Both the position numbers and the translations under genes were made by a program. The notes beneath the pieces are model-generated. The model made no database searches, had not been told where the DNA came from, and worked only from the letters and a program-made list of their open reading frames with translations. A stretch of 55,848 nucleotides of DNA. Source: an uncultured Bacilli bacterium. GTDB lineage: Bacteria; Bacillota_I; Bacilli_A; RF39; UBA660. Location of the stretch: positions 1-55,848 of the forward strand of contig CAKOKD010000007.1 of the NCBI GenBank assembly GCA_934090935.1. Direction: 5' to 3'. Below are positions 1-8,787 of the stretch, piece after piece (the stretch's first letter is position 1; each line of letters opens with the position of its first letter).

Positions 1-1110
1 AAAACTATTTCAACTACATGTACGAGTGCAAATCCAACTGAAAATTGTGCCAAATCTGGTAATGGTTATGCACGTATTACTCAAATGAGCCCAGCAGTTT
101 CTAGTACTCAATTAGAAGCAACAACAATTGAAGCTCAAGATAAAGTAAATAAAAATGTTGAAGTTTCTAATAATGGAATGACTTGTAGTTTAAAAATAAA
201 AAAATTATCAAGGACAGAAAAAAAAGAAAAATATAATGGTCCAACAGAATGGATTTTTGATTATACAGGAGGAGAACAAACATTTACTGTCCCAGTAAAT
301 GGAACATATAAACTTGAAACCTGGGGAGCTCAAGGGGGCTCATATAATGAAGAATATAAGGGAGGATATGGTGGATACTCATCTGGAACAGCATCTATTA
401 AAGAAAATGATAAATTATATGTTAATGTAGGAGGATTAGGAAATACCGTAAATGACTTTTCACCAATAATTCCAGGAGGATACAACGGTGGTGGAGATGC
501 TTATGTAATAAAAGAAAGTTGCAGTAATTATGCATCATCTGGTGGAGGTGCAACTCATATTGCCTTTACTTCAGGTATACTAAAAAATGTAGAAAAAAGT
601 AGTTTATTTATCGTATCTGGCGGAGGTGGTGGAGTCTCAGAAAGATATTGTAGCACAGCTGATTATCATATGACTAATGGTGGAAGTGCCGGCGGATATT
701 TAGGAAGTAGCTTGGATAAAATGGAAACAGTTTGGAATTACGTTAAACCAACAGGAGGTACTCAAACATCAGGAGGGTTAGCAGGAACACATAATACTGA
801 AAGTGGAGCTACTGCAGGTTCATATGGTCAAGGTGGTTCATATACAAGAACAGGGGGTTATACTTCAGCAATAGGCGGAGGTGGAGGCTTCTACGGTGGT
901 GGAGGCGGAATGTTTATTGGTGGAGGCGGTGGATCAGGCTACATTGGGAATTCTATTCTAACTAATAAAGTAATGTATTGTTATAACTGCACTGAATCAA
1001 CTGAAGAATCTACTAAAACAATTTCAACAACTTGTGTAAATGAAACAGCAACCGAAAATTGTGCAAAAAAAGGTAATGGTTATGCTCGCATAACTTTAAT
1101 ATCCAAATAG
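1..1110 (+). CDS. Secreted glycine-rich modular protein, 3' end (5' partial)
   Basis: The frame is open from base 1, so the gene starts upstream; 369 codons are visible. The first ~28 residues are the tail of one module (KTISTTC...NCAKSGNGYARIT). A linker (IEAQDK...KKLSRTEKKEKY) follows, then a complete module opening with FDYTGGEQTFTVPVNGTYKL and ETWGAQGG. It continues with Gly-rich blocks (SGGGATHI, VSGGGGG, GGTQTSGG, GGGGGFYGGGGG, GSGYIGN) and closes with a Cys cluster (MYCYNC...STTC...NC). The module resembles the glycine-rich domain of ALK/LTK receptors and similar bacterial surface proteins. It is probably extracellular. The same architecture and linker recur in the protein at 37663-39927, so the two are paralogues. 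The ligand or role is unknown. It is followed closely by the hisS promoter. Confidence 0.8.
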   Translation, partial: KTISTTCTSANPTENCAKSGNGYARITQMSPAVSSTQLEATTIEAQDKVNKNVEVSNNGMTCSLKIKKLSRTEKKEKYNGPTEWIFDYTGGEQTFTVPVNGTYKLETWGAQGGSYNEEYKGGYGGYSSGTASIKENDKLYVNVGGLGNTVNDFSPIIPGGYNGGGDAYVIKESCSNYASSGGGATHIAFTSGILKNVEKSSLFIVSGGGGGVSERYCSTADYHMTNGGSAGGYLGSSLDKMETVWNYVKPTGGTQTSGGLAGTHNTESGATAGSYGQGGSYTRTGGYTSAIGGGGGFYGGGGGMFIGGGGGSGYIGNSILTNKVMYCYNCTESTEESTKTISTTCVNETATENCAKKGNGYARITLISK

Positions 1111-1131
1111 TTGCATTTTGAATCAATTCTA

Positions 1132-1160
1132 TTGACAATAAGGGCTATTTTATTTATAAT
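1132..1160 (+). promoter_or_regulatory. Promoter of the hisS-aspS-gatCAB operon
   Basis: Consensus -35 TTGACA at 1132-1137 and consensus -10 TATAAT at 1155-1160 with 17-bp spacing, immediately upstream of the T-box leader. Transcription should start near 1167. Confidence 0.85.
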
Positions 1161-1166
1161 TAAAGT

Positions 1167-1366
1167 ACATTTTTATAGAAAAGACCCGAGCTTATAATTA
1201 AGTATTTAAGAGAAGGCTAGTTGGTGGAAATGCCAAATACGTATTATAATCATAACACTTTTCAATATATAAGAACGCATTTCTTGCGATAAAAGAAGAG
1301 AGAGTACCTATGTAAAGTAAGGTGGCACCGCGGATTCGTTCGTCCTTACATTATGTAGGTTTTTTT
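1167..1366 (+). promoter_or_regulatory. T-box riboswitch leader of hisS
   Basis: The T-box signature AAGGTGGCACCGCG is at 1319-1332. It can pair as an antiterminator or be absorbed in a long terminator hairpin, CCTATGTAA...GTAAGG (1307-1322) with CCTTACATTATGTAGG (1344-1359), followed by T7 (1360-1366). An upper stem I helix is visible as GTATTT (1202-1207) with AAATAC (1235-1240). The leader therefore senses uncharged tRNA. I cannot fold stem I well enough to fix the specifier: the stretch 1251-1258 contains CAT and CAC (His) and also AAC (Asn), but no Asp codon. Histidine is most likely from the first gene. Confidence 0.9.
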
Positions 1367-1383
1367 GTGTTAAGGAGGAAATT

Positions 1384-2634
1384 ATGATAACGAAACAAAA
1401 AGGTACATATGATATTTATGGAGATAACGCTAAAAAAAGAGCATATGTAAATGATATACTGGCATCACTTTCTGAGAAGTATGGATATAGCTACATTGAA
1501 ACACCTGTATTTGAGGCAAGTGAACTTTTCCATAGAGGAGTTGGAGAAACTACGGATATGGTTCAAAAGGAAACTTATGATTTTAAGGATAGAGGAGATA
1601 GAAATTTAACTTTAAGACCAGAGGGAACTGCGGGAGTTGTAAGATGGTTTATTGAAAATAAAATGTATGGAAATATGACTGATCCAGTTAAAGTATTCTA
1701 TAATGCTAAAATGTATAGATATGAGCGTCCTCAAAGTGGAAGAAACAGAGAATTTACTCAATGGGGATTTGAATGCTTTGGATCTAACGATGTTATAAGT
1801 GATGCAGAAGTTATTTCTCTTGCTTATAATGCTTATCGTTTACTTGGTCTAGATAATGTATGTGTTCGTCTTAACACTTTAGGTGATGATGAATCAAGAA
1901 ATAATTATCGAGAAGCTTTAGTAAATTATTTTCGTCCTCATATTGATTCTTTGTGTGAAGATTGCAAAAATAGACTTGAAAAAAATCCATTAAGAATACT
2001 TGATTGTAAAGTTGATGCAGAAAATGAAATAATGGCTTCATCTCCAAAGATATTGGATTATTTGAATGAAGAAAGCAAGCAAAGATTTGAGTCATTATGT
2101 GAACTACTTGATTTAATGGATATAAATTATGAAGTTGATCCAAGATTGGTACGTGGTCTTGATTATTATAACCATACAGTGTTTGAAATAACATTAAATA
2201 ACTCATACGCTTTAGGAGGCGGTGGAAGATATAATTCTTTAGTTGAAACTTTGGGAGGACCAAGTGTTCCAGGCCTTGGATTTGCAATGGGATATGATAG
2301 AACTATTCTTGCAATGGAAGAAGAGGGAGTAAAGATTCCAGTTAATGATTCAATTGATGTATATCTTCTATATGTAACTAATTCCGAAAAAGAAACAGCT
2401 TGCTATTTAGCACAAGATTTGCGTTTAAATGGATTTATAGTTGAAACTGATATGATGAATAAATCTTTAAAAGCTCAATTTAAAAGTGTTGATAGATTTA
2501 GTAGTAAATACTTTATTGTATTAAATGATGAGGATTTAGCCAAAAATATGGTACGTGTAAAAGATAACAAGACAAAAGAAGAAAAAGACGTAGAAATCAA
2601 TGATTTAATTGATTACTTGGATATGAATATGTAA
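1384..2634 (+). CDS. hisS: Histidyl-tRNA synthetase
   Basis: Charges tRNA-His with histidine in the cytoplasm. The 416 aa are normal for bacterial HisRS. Class II motifs are visible: LRPEGTAGVVRWFI and MYRYERPQSGRNREFTQWGF around motif 2, the histidine signature LVRGLDYYNHTVFEI, and ALGGGGRYNSLVE with GLGFAMGYDR of motif 3. An anticodon-binding domain fills the last ~90 residues. The ATG at 1384 follows AAGGAGG (1372-1378). It is the first gene of a five-gene operon behind the T-box leader, so its expression should rise when the cognate tRNA is uncharged. aspS begins 12 bases after its stop. Confidence 0.97.
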   Translation: MITKQKGTYDIYGDNAKKRAYVNDILASLSEKYGYSYIETPVFEASELFHRGVGETTDMVQKETYDFKDRGDRNLTLRPEGTAGVVRWFIENKMYGNMTDPVKVFYNAKMYRYERPQSGRNREFTQWGFECFGSNDVISDAEVISLAYNAYRLLGLDNVCVRLNTLGDDESRNNYREALVNYFRPHIDSLCEDCKNRLEKNPLRILDCKVDAENEIMASSPKILDYLNEESKQRFESLCELLDLMDINYEVDPRLVRGLDYYNHTVFEITLNNSYALGGGGRYNSLVETLGGPSVPGLGFAMGYDRTILAMEEEGVKIPVNDSIDVYLLYVTNSEKETACYLAQDLRLNGFIVETDMMNKSLKAQFKSVDRFSSKYFIVLNDEDLAKNMVRVKDNKTKEEKDVEINDLIDYLDMNM

Positions 2635-2646
2635 GGAGATATGAAT

Positions 2647-4404
2647 ATGAATAAATATAGAACGCATTTATTAAAAGATATAAATGAGTCTTTAGCTGGA
2701 CAAGATGTTGTAGTTTCTGGTTGGGTTGAAAACATACGTGATCATGGTGGAGTATTATTTTTAGACTTGAGAGATGAAACTTCAACATTACAAACTGTAT
2801 CAAATGATGATGATATGTTTAAAGGAATTGCTAAAGAGTCAGTTGTTAAATTAACTGGTAAAATTCGCAAAAGAGAAGAAGGAACTGAAAACGATAGAAT
2901 CTCAACTGGTAATGTGGAAATGGTTGTTGATTCTTTAGAGATGTTAGGAGAAAGTGTTCATGAACTTCCTTTTGATATAATGAGCAGTAAACAAACTAAG
3001 GATGATGTAAGGCTTAAATACAGATATCTTGATATGCGTAATGATGCGGTTAAAAAGAACATGATTCTAAGAAGTGATATTTTACATTTCTTAAGAAATA
3101 AAATGTATGATTTAGGATTTACTGAAGTTCAAACTCCAATTCTTACAGCTTCATCACCAGAAGGAGCAAGAGATTTCGTTGTTCCATCTCGTTTATTTAA
3201 AGGAAAATTTTATGCACTTCCACAAGCTCCTCAAATCTATAAAGAGTTGCTTATGGTTGGTGGAATGGGTAAATATTTCCAAATTGCACCATGTTTTAGA
3301 GATGAAGATGCTAGAGCTGATAGAACTTTAGAGTTTTATCAATTGGATATGGAAATGTCTTTTGTAGAAGAAGATGAAGTATTAGCTGTTGGTGAAAGCA
3401 TTTTCTATGATACATTTACAAAATTTTCAAATAAGGAAGTTTCTAAACCTCCTTTTAGACGTATTGCATACAGAGATGCAATGGAAATGTATGGATCAGA
3501 TAAACCAGATTTAAGAAATCCATTAATTATTAAAGATGCGAGCGTTGTTTTAAAAGATACAACTTTTGGTCCATTTAAAAAATCAACTATTAAAGTAATA
3601 GTATGTGATGGAATAGGTGAGAATTCAAACTCTTGGTTTAATGAAATCGTTGATTATGCATCAAGTATTGGAATGCCTGGTATAGGTTATATAACTCTTA
3701 TGAGTGATGGTTCATTAAAAGGACCAATTGATAAATTCTTAAGTGATGAAGAAAGAAAGAACTTAATCCAAGAATTTGATATGAAAGAAAATTCAGTAAT
3801 GTTCTTTATAGCTAATAGAAACAAACTTCATGCTCAAAAATTTGCTGGTCTTATAAGAAATGAATTAGGAAGAAAAATGGAGTTAATAGATAATAATAAG
3901 TTAGAGTTATGTATTATCAATGATTTCCCAATGTTTGAATGGGATGAACAAACTAATAAATGGGAATTCTGTCATAATCCTTTTAGTTTACCTCATGGAG
4001 GAATTAAAGATTATGAAGAAAAAGATCCAAGTGAAATACTTGCATATCAATTTGACTTTGTTTGTAATGGCAATGAGATGGCTTCCGGTGCAATAAGAAA
4101 TCATGATTTAAATAGTTTAGCTAAAGGTTTTGAAATTGTTGGATATAGCCGTGACGAAGTAGAAAATAGATTTAAATCAATATTTACAGCATTTAAATAT
4201 GGTTGCCCTCCACATGGTGGTATGGCTCCTGGTATCGATAGATTAATAATGTTAATTCAAGATGAACCAAATTTAAGAGAAGTTCAAGCATTCCCAACAA
4301 GTGCAAGTGGAGCAGATCTTATGATGGGATCTCCTGCAACACTTATGCCTATACAACTTAAAGAACTTGGAATAAAAGTAGTTGAGGAGGATAAAAATGA
4401 GTAG
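2647..4404 (+). CDS. aspS: Aspartyl-tRNA synthetase
   Basis: 585 aa bacterial-type AspRS. It has an N-terminal OB anticodon domain (VSGWVENIRDHGG), class II motif 2 (CFRDEDARADRTLEFYQLDM), an inserted GAD domain in the middle, and motif 3 (GMAPGIDRLIML). Two in-frame ATGs exist, 2641 and 2647; I choose 2647 because the AGGAGA at 2634-2639 then sits at normal spacing. Because GatCAB is encoded in the same operon, I infer that this enzyme may be non-discriminating, charging both tRNA-Asp and tRNA-Asn so that GatCAB can make Asn-tRNA; no residue here proves it. It overlaps gatC by 8 bases, implying coupled translation. Confidence 0.96.
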   Translation: MNKYRTHLLKDINESLAGQDVVVSGWVENIRDHGGVLFLDLRDETSTLQTVSNDDDMFKGIAKESVVKLTGKIRKREEGTENDRISTGNVEMVVDSLEMLGESVHELPFDIMSSKQTKDDVRLKYRYLDMRNDAVKKNMILRSDILHFLRNKMYDLGFTEVQTPILTASSPEGARDFVVPSRLFKGKFYALPQAPQIYKELLMVGGMGKYFQIAPCFRDEDARADRTLEFYQLDMEMSFVEEDEVLAVGESIFYDTFTKFSNKEVSKPPFRRIAYRDAMEMYGSDKPDLRNPLIIKDASVVLKDTTFGPFKKSTIKVIVCDGIGENSNSWFNEIVDYASSIGMPGIGYITLMSDGSLKGPIDKFLSDEERKNLIQEFDMKENSVMFFIANRNKLHAQKFAGLIRNELGRKMELIDNNKLELCIINDFPMFEWDEQTNKWEFCHNPFSLPHGGIKDYEEKDPSEILAYQFDFVCNGNEMASGAIRNHDLNSLAKGFEIVGYSRDEVENRFKSIFTAFKYGCPPHGGMAPGIDRLIMLIQDEPNLREVQAFPTSASGADLMMGSPATLMPIQLKELGIKVVEEDKNE

Positions 4405-4696
4405 TGGTTTTACACCTGAAAAAGTAGAAAAACTAGCTGATCTTTTAATGATCGGTTTAAATGAAGAAGAAAAAGATATGGTATTTAAGGAATTTGCGGT
4501 AATTGATGCTAATATCAATAAAATAAATGAAATACCTAATATAAAAGATGTTCTTCCAATGACTCATGCTTTAGATGATTTTGAATATGAGCTAAGAGAT
4601 GATGAAGTTGAAGAATCAATTGATATAAAAGACTTACTTGCTAACTGTGATGATACAGATGGTGATGAAGTAAGCGTACCAAAGGTGGTGGGATAA
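4397..4696 (+). CDS. gatC: Asp-tRNA(Asn)/Glu-tRNA(Gln) amidotransferase subunit C
   Basis: 99-aa small subunit of the GatCAB tRNA-dependent amidotransferase, which wraps around GatA and stabilises the complex. The pattern VEKLADLL...LNEEEKD followed by INKINEI and VLPMTHALDDF matches the family (usual '...V.PT.H......LR.D'), with the final LRDDEVEES also present. The ATG at 4397 is chosen over the longer frame from 4382 because GAGGAGG (4384-4390) lies at the right distance inside aspS. The stop TAA shares its last base with the gatA ATG. Confidence 0.93.
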   Translation: MSSGFTPEKVEKLADLLMIGLNEEEKDMVFKEFAVIDANINKINEIPNIKDVLPMTHALDDFEYELRDDEVEESIDIKDLLANCDDTDGDEVSVPKVVG

Positions 4697-6147
4697 TGGA
4701 TAAAGATATCAAAACATTACATGAAGAGTTAGAAAATGGTAAAGTTACAAGTGAAGAACTTGTCAAAGAAGCTGTTAAAGATTCTTATACTGCAAAAGAT
4801 GAATATAATGCAGTAGTTACTGTTGTAGATAATGCTTCTTCTAAAGAAGTTACTAAAGAACTTTTATCAGGAATACCTTTTGCTTGTAAAGATAATTATT
4901 CAACTGCTGGGGTTTTATCAACTGGTTCAAGTAATACTTTAAAAGATTATGTTCCATTTTTTACAGCAACTGCTATAAAAAACTTAGAGAGTAAAGGAGC
5001 AGTTTTAGTAAATAAAACAGCAATGGATGAATTTGGTATGGGTGGAACTGGAACAACAGCACATACAGGAAACATTTTAAATCCATGGGATAAAACCCGT
5101 ATGTGTGCTGGTTCTTCTTCAGGCTCTGCTGCTATAGTTGCTGCTGGACTTATTCCTTATGCAACTGGATCAGATACAGGAGATTCTATTCGTAAACCAG
5201 CTGCTTATTGTGGTATTGTTGGATATAAACCAACGTATGGTATGATTTCAAGATATGGTTTATTTGCGTTTGCATCATCTTTAGATACATGTGGAGCTTT
5301 AACTAGAAGCGTTGAAGATGCTGCAATAGTAGTAGATGGAATGAAAGGAATTGACAAGTATGATATGACTACTTGGGATTCAAGTGATATTCATCTATAT
5401 GATAATTTAAGTAAAGATATTAAGGGTAAAAAACTTTTCTATCTTGAAGATATATGTGATATTAATACTTACACTCATAAAACTCCTGAATTAACTCGTC
5501 ATTTGGAAATTTTCCATGAAACTCTTGATAAATTAAGAGGCTTAGGAGCTATAGTAGAAGGTGTAAAAATTGATAGAACTTTGCTTAATGCAATATCTTC
5601 TACATATGTAGTTTTATCCTGCGCAGAAGCAACAAGTAATATGTCTAACTTAACTGGTTTCATTTTTGGACCTAGAGGAGAAGGAAATACTTATCAAGAA
5701 CAAATGAAGGATCATAGAACTAAAGGATTTTCTCCATTGATAAAAAGAAGATTTATAATTGGATCTTATGTTTTACAATCCGAAAACCAAGATAGATATT
5801 TCAAAAATGCTCAAAGAGTTAGAAGATTAATAGTAGATAAATTTAAAGATTTGTTTAAGAGTTATGATGCATTCATTATGCCAGTTGGAACTGGTGTTGC
5901 TAAAAAATTTGAAAGTGATAAAGATGTTTTAGATGAAAGTGAACTTGATGTACTTGAAGAACATTTACAAATTGGAAATTTTGGAGGATTCCCATCAATA
6001 ACTATTCCAGATGGTTTAATTGATGGACTTCCAGTTGGTATAAATATCACAGGAAATTGTTATGATGATCAAAATGTTTTAAATATTGCTTACGCCTTAG
6101 AAAGTGCAATGGAATATAAAAACATGATTTCAAAGGAGGTTAAATAA
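4696..6147 (+). CDS. gatA: Asp-tRNA(Asn)/Glu-tRNA(Gln) amidotransferase subunit A
   Basis: 483-aa amidase-signature glutaminase that releases ammonia from glutamine for transfer to mischarged Asp-tRNA(Asn) or Glu-tRNA(Gln). The Ser-cisSer-Lys triad is visible: Lys in FACKDNYS, cis-Ser in CAGSSSGSA, and nucleophile Ser in GSDTGDSIRKPA. The last motif has Asp where most amidases have Gly (usual GSDTGGSIR); I recall similar GDS forms in mollicute-type GatA, so it need not be inactivating. TAATG overlaps at both ends (gatC/gatA and gatA/gatB) indicate coupled, stoichiometric translation of the three subunits. Confidence 0.96.
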   Translation: MDKDIKTLHEELENGKVTSEELVKEAVKDSYTAKDEYNAVVTVVDNASSKEVTKELLSGIPFACKDNYSTAGVLSTGSSNTLKDYVPFFTATAIKNLESKGAVLVNKTAMDEFGMGGTGTTAHTGNILNPWDKTRMCAGSSSGSAAIVAAGLIPYATGSDTGDSIRKPAAYCGIVGYKPTYGMISRYGLFAFASSLDTCGALTRSVEDAAIVVDGMKGIDKYDMTTWDSSDIHLYDNLSKDIKGKKLFYLEDICDINTYTHKTPELTRHLEIFHETLDKLRGLGAIVEGVKIDRTLLNAISSTYVVLSCAEATSNMSNLTGFIFGPRGEGNTYQEQMKDHRTKGFSPLIKRRFIIGSYVLQSENQDRYFKNAQRVRRLIVDKFKDLFKSYDAFIMPVGTGVAKKFESDKDVLDESELDVLEEHLQIGNFGGFPSITIPDGLIDGLPVGINITGNCYDDQNVLNIAYALESAMEYKNMISKEVK

Positions 6148-7592
6148 TGAGTAAATATTATGTAACCATTGGTCTTGAAATGCACTGCGAAATATCAGAA
6201 ACTAAATCAAAAGTATTTTCAAGTGCTAAAAATGGATATTCAGAAATGCCAAATACAAATATAAGACCAATTGATATGGGTTTTCCTGGAACTTTACCAG
6301 TTTTAAATAAAGAAGCTGTAAAAATGTCTTTGATGATGAGCGAAATATTAAATTGTCGTCAACCAGAATATATGTATTTCGAAAGAAAGAACTATTATTA
6401 TCCAGATATGCCTAAAAACTTTCAAATAACTCAAAATCCACCAGAGGATTGTGCTGGTATGAATGGTTATATTGATATCATTAGACCAGATGGTACAAGT
6501 TTTAGAGTAGGAATTGATAATATTCACTTAGAGGAAGATGCTGCAAGCATGAATCACTTGTATGATACTTCAACAATTGATTATAACCGTGCTGGTGTTC
6601 CACTTCTTGAACTTGTAACAGAACCTTGCTTACATTCAGCTGATGATGCTGTATATTTCCTTGAATATGTTCGTGCAATATATCAATACTGCGGAATAAG
6701 CGAAGCTGATTCAAAAAAAGGTCAAATAAGATGTGATGTTAACGTATCTATAAGTGATGATGAGGAAACTTTAGGAACTAAAGTAGAAGTTAAGAATGTT
6801 AACTCATTTGGTGGAGTTCACGATGCCATTGTTTATGAAATTGAAAGACAAAGTGAACTTAAAGATGCTGGACGTTATGATGAAGTTGAACAAGAAACAA
6901 GAAGATATGATGAAGAATCAGGTACGACTAAACATATGCGTAGTAAAGTCGATGCTATTGATTATAAGTATTTTGTTGAACCAAATATTCCTAAATTTAA
7001 AATATCTGAGGAATGGTTAGAAGAAATAAGAAAGAGTATTCCAGAGCTTCCTTATGAAAGAAAAGCAAAATATATTGAAAAATATGGATTATCAGATTAT
7101 GATGCTGGTATTTTAATAAAGGATATTGATATCGCTTCATATTTTGAAGAATGTTTATCACTTGGAGTTGATCCTAAGATTTCAGCAAACTGGATTACAG
7201 GTAATATACTTGGTTATGTTTATAAACACGACATTTCCATTAAAGAACTTTTCTTAAATCCTAAACGTTTAAGTGTAATCTTAAAAGCTATAAGTGATGG
7301 TAAAATATCATCTAAACAAGCAAAAGAATTGTTTTTCTTAACACTTGAAAGAAATGAAGAACCTGAAAAAATTATGAAGGATGAAGGAATGGAACAAATA
7401 AGCGATGATGGAGCTTTAACTTCCGTTGTAATCGAAGTTTTAGATGAAAATGCGAGTCAAATAGAAGAGTATAAAAATGGTAAAACAAACATGTTTGATT
7501 ACTTTGTTGGACAAGTTATGAAAAAAACTCGTGGTCAAGCAAACCCCGTTAAAGTAAAAGAAATTTTAACTGATGAATTAAGCAAGAGATAA
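6147..7592 (+). CDS. gatB: Asp-tRNA(Asn)/Glu-tRNA(Gln) amidotransferase subunit B
   Basis: 481-aa kinase/transferase subunit that binds the mischarged tRNA, activates the Asp or Glu side chain with ATP and accepts ammonia from GatA. It opens with the family signature YVTIGLEMHCEISETKSKVFS. The catalytic cradle contains YPDMPKNFQITQ, NIHLEEDAAS and DYNRAGVPLLELVTEP. The C-terminal YqeY-like tRNA-binding domain is present (GALTSVVIEVLDEN, FDYFVGQVMKKTRGQANP). It is the last gene of the T-box operon; a hairpin overlapping its stop ends the transcript. Confidence 0.97.
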   Translation: MSKYYVTIGLEMHCEISETKSKVFSSAKNGYSEMPNTNIRPIDMGFPGTLPVLNKEAVKMSLMMSEILNCRQPEYMYFERKNYYYPDMPKNFQITQNPPEDCAGMNGYIDIIRPDGTSFRVGIDNIHLEEDAASMNHLYDTSTIDYNRAGVPLLELVTEPCLHSADDAVYFLEYVRAIYQYCGISEADSKKGQIRCDVNVSISDDEETLGTKVEVKNVNSFGGVHDAIVYEIERQSELKDAGRYDEVEQETRRYDEESGTTKHMRSKVDAIDYKYFVEPNIPKFKISEEWLEEIRKSIPELPYERKAKYIEKYGLSDYDAGILIKDIDIASYFEECLSLGVDPKISANWITGNILGYVYKHDISIKELFLNPKRLSVILKAISDGKISSKQAKELFFLTLERNEEPEKIMKDEGMEQISDDGALTSVVIEVLDENASQIEEYKNGKTNMFDYFVGQVMKKTRGQANPVKVKEILTDELSKR

Positions 7593-7602
7593 TCTTGCTT
7601 TT
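7581..7602 (+). terminator. Terminator of the hisS-gatB operon
   Basis: Stem AGCAAGA (7581-7587) with TCTTGCT (7593-7599), 5-base loop, followed by a short T-run. It overlaps the gatB 3' end. The short U-tract suggests partial termination. Confidence 0.6.
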
Positions 7603-7607
7603 AATTT

Positions 7608-7618
7608 TGCTATATAAT
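7608..7618 (+). promoter_or_regulatory. Candidate -10 region for the gene at 7649
   Basis: TTTTGCTATATAAT contains TATAAT at 7613-7618, and also TG at 7608-7609 placed like an extended -10 for TATATA (7611-7616). No good -35 is seen. The same string TTTGCTATATAATA occurs in the promoter of the J-domain gene (13167-13179), which suggests the two halves of this locus share promoter architecture. Confidence 0.45.
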
Positions 7619-7648
7619 ATAATTACTTTACACGAATGGAGAGATATT

Positions 7649-8707
7649 ATGGCAAAAGAAGATTTAGATTCCCTTTTAAGCCGTTATTCAATAACAGCAG
7701 GAGGTAAATCCAAAGAAAAAATTTTGGATATTGAAAAAGTTCTTAGAGATGATCTTGACAGACTCATTCTTGAAACGGCTTTTAGTTTAGTTAACGAGGA
7801 TGAATTTGAAAAAAGATTATCCTCTATAGTTAGTAGTGCTAAAATGCCAAATGAATTTTTAGAGAATTATGAATTACTAATACGCAAATTATATGGTGAT
7901 GTTTCTTATGAGGATATGTGCGATTATTATTCTTATATTGGTGAGATTAAAGACGTTCTTTCAGATGCAGAAAGATATAGCTACACTTATGTGACTAATG
8001 AATTTTTAAAAAGTGGTTTTAAAGAACAATTTATGAATATGGTTAACGAATATTATCAATATGCACATTTAGTAGGAAAAGAATTTGAAAAATTACAAAT
8101 TTTACTTGATGAACCTCTTGATTCTCCTTTTAAATCTATTTTTCCGGTTTATGATAAGGATCGTTACTATGAAATATTGTGCAAGACAAGAAGTAAAACA
8201 AGCAATTTACGAAATTCAATTGAAAGGATAAAAAATATATCTGTAACTGGTGTAAATAAAGGTTATAAAAATCAAGATGTGTATGAAAATGAGGAATACT
8301 ATTCAATTGAATTCTTAGATTTTCTTGATGAAAACATTGATTTTGATAACGTTTTTTCTAAGTTGGAATATATTACACAGGTTGGTGTACTTTCTGATGA
8401 TGATTGTTATTATTTGAAAATAAAATATGCCAAATTATTGATGGTCAACGCTACAATTTTTTTTGCTCTCATTGCTATTGCTTGTATCATATTTTCCCAT
8501 ATAGAACCTCATATAAAAGATTTCTCGATGGAATTACGTTTTCTTATTGAAGCGATGTTTTTTTCTCCACAATGTATTATTGCGCTTATTTTTGCTGATA
8601 AAGTATCACAACCTGTACTAGACTCTATAAATGCTCAGAAAAAAGTAAGAAAATTTAAAAAAGAACTTTCAAAAGAAATATCTGATTTAGATCATTCATT
8701 ATCATAA
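7649..8707 (+). CDS. Unknown helical protein with C-terminal two-TM hairpin
   Basis: 352 aa; I do not recognise a family. Residues ~1-258 are charged and mostly helical. Two hydrophobic segments follow at ~263-285 (IFFALIAIACIIF) and ~298-317 (CIIALIFAD), then a short Lys/Glu-rich coiled tail. This predicts a large cytoplasmic N-terminal domain anchored by a membrane hairpin. The ATG at 7649 follows GGAGAG (7639-7644); an upstream in-frame TTG at 7595 lies in the terminator and is unlikely. The layout 'soluble helices, two TM, short tail' is repeated in the next three genes and in the J-domain protein at 13202, so they probably form one membrane complex. Confidence 0.8.
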   Translation: MAKEDLDSLLSRYSITAGGKSKEKILDIEKVLRDDLDRLILETAFSLVNEDEFEKRLSSIVSSAKMPNEFLENYELLIRKLYGDVSYEDMCDYYSYIGEIKDVLSDAERYSYTYVTNEFLKSGFKEQFMNMVNEYYQYAHLVGKEFEKLQILLDEPLDSPFKSIFPVYDKDRYYEILCKTRSKTSNLRNSIERIKNISVTGVNKGYKNQDVYENEEYYSIEFLDFLDENIDFDNVFSKLEYITQVGVLSDDDCYYLKIKYAKLLMVNATIFFALIAIACIIFSHIEPHIKDFSMELRFLIEAMFFSPQCIIALIFADKVSQPVLDSINAQKKVRKFKKELSKEISDLDHSLS

Positions 8708-8728
8708 AAGTAAGTAATTTGCTCAAAT

Positions 8729-8757
8729 TTGATTATAATTTCTCAATATGGTAAAAT
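8729..8757 (+). promoter_or_regulatory. Promoter for the gene at 8788
   Basis: -35 TTGATT (8729-8734), 17-bp spacer, -10 TAAAAT (8752-8757) preceded by TGG as an extended -10. Confidence 0.65.
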
Positions 8758-8787
8758 ATACTTACTTGATTGAAAAGATGGGGATTT

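Noticed and set aside
540..960. Short repeated GGxGGxGG DNA as a repeat array or CRISPR
   Set aside because: The repeats are coding glycine runs with no constant repeat/spacer structure.
1871..2287. 138-codon minus-strand frame
   Set aside because: It is antisense to hisS, whose product is fully conserved there; it is a shadow of AT-rich codons.
5170..5205. GatA inactivated by Gly to Asp before the nucleophile Ser
   Set aside because: Ser, cis-Ser and Lys are all present and I recall the same GDS form in other GatA proteins, so inactivation is not supported.
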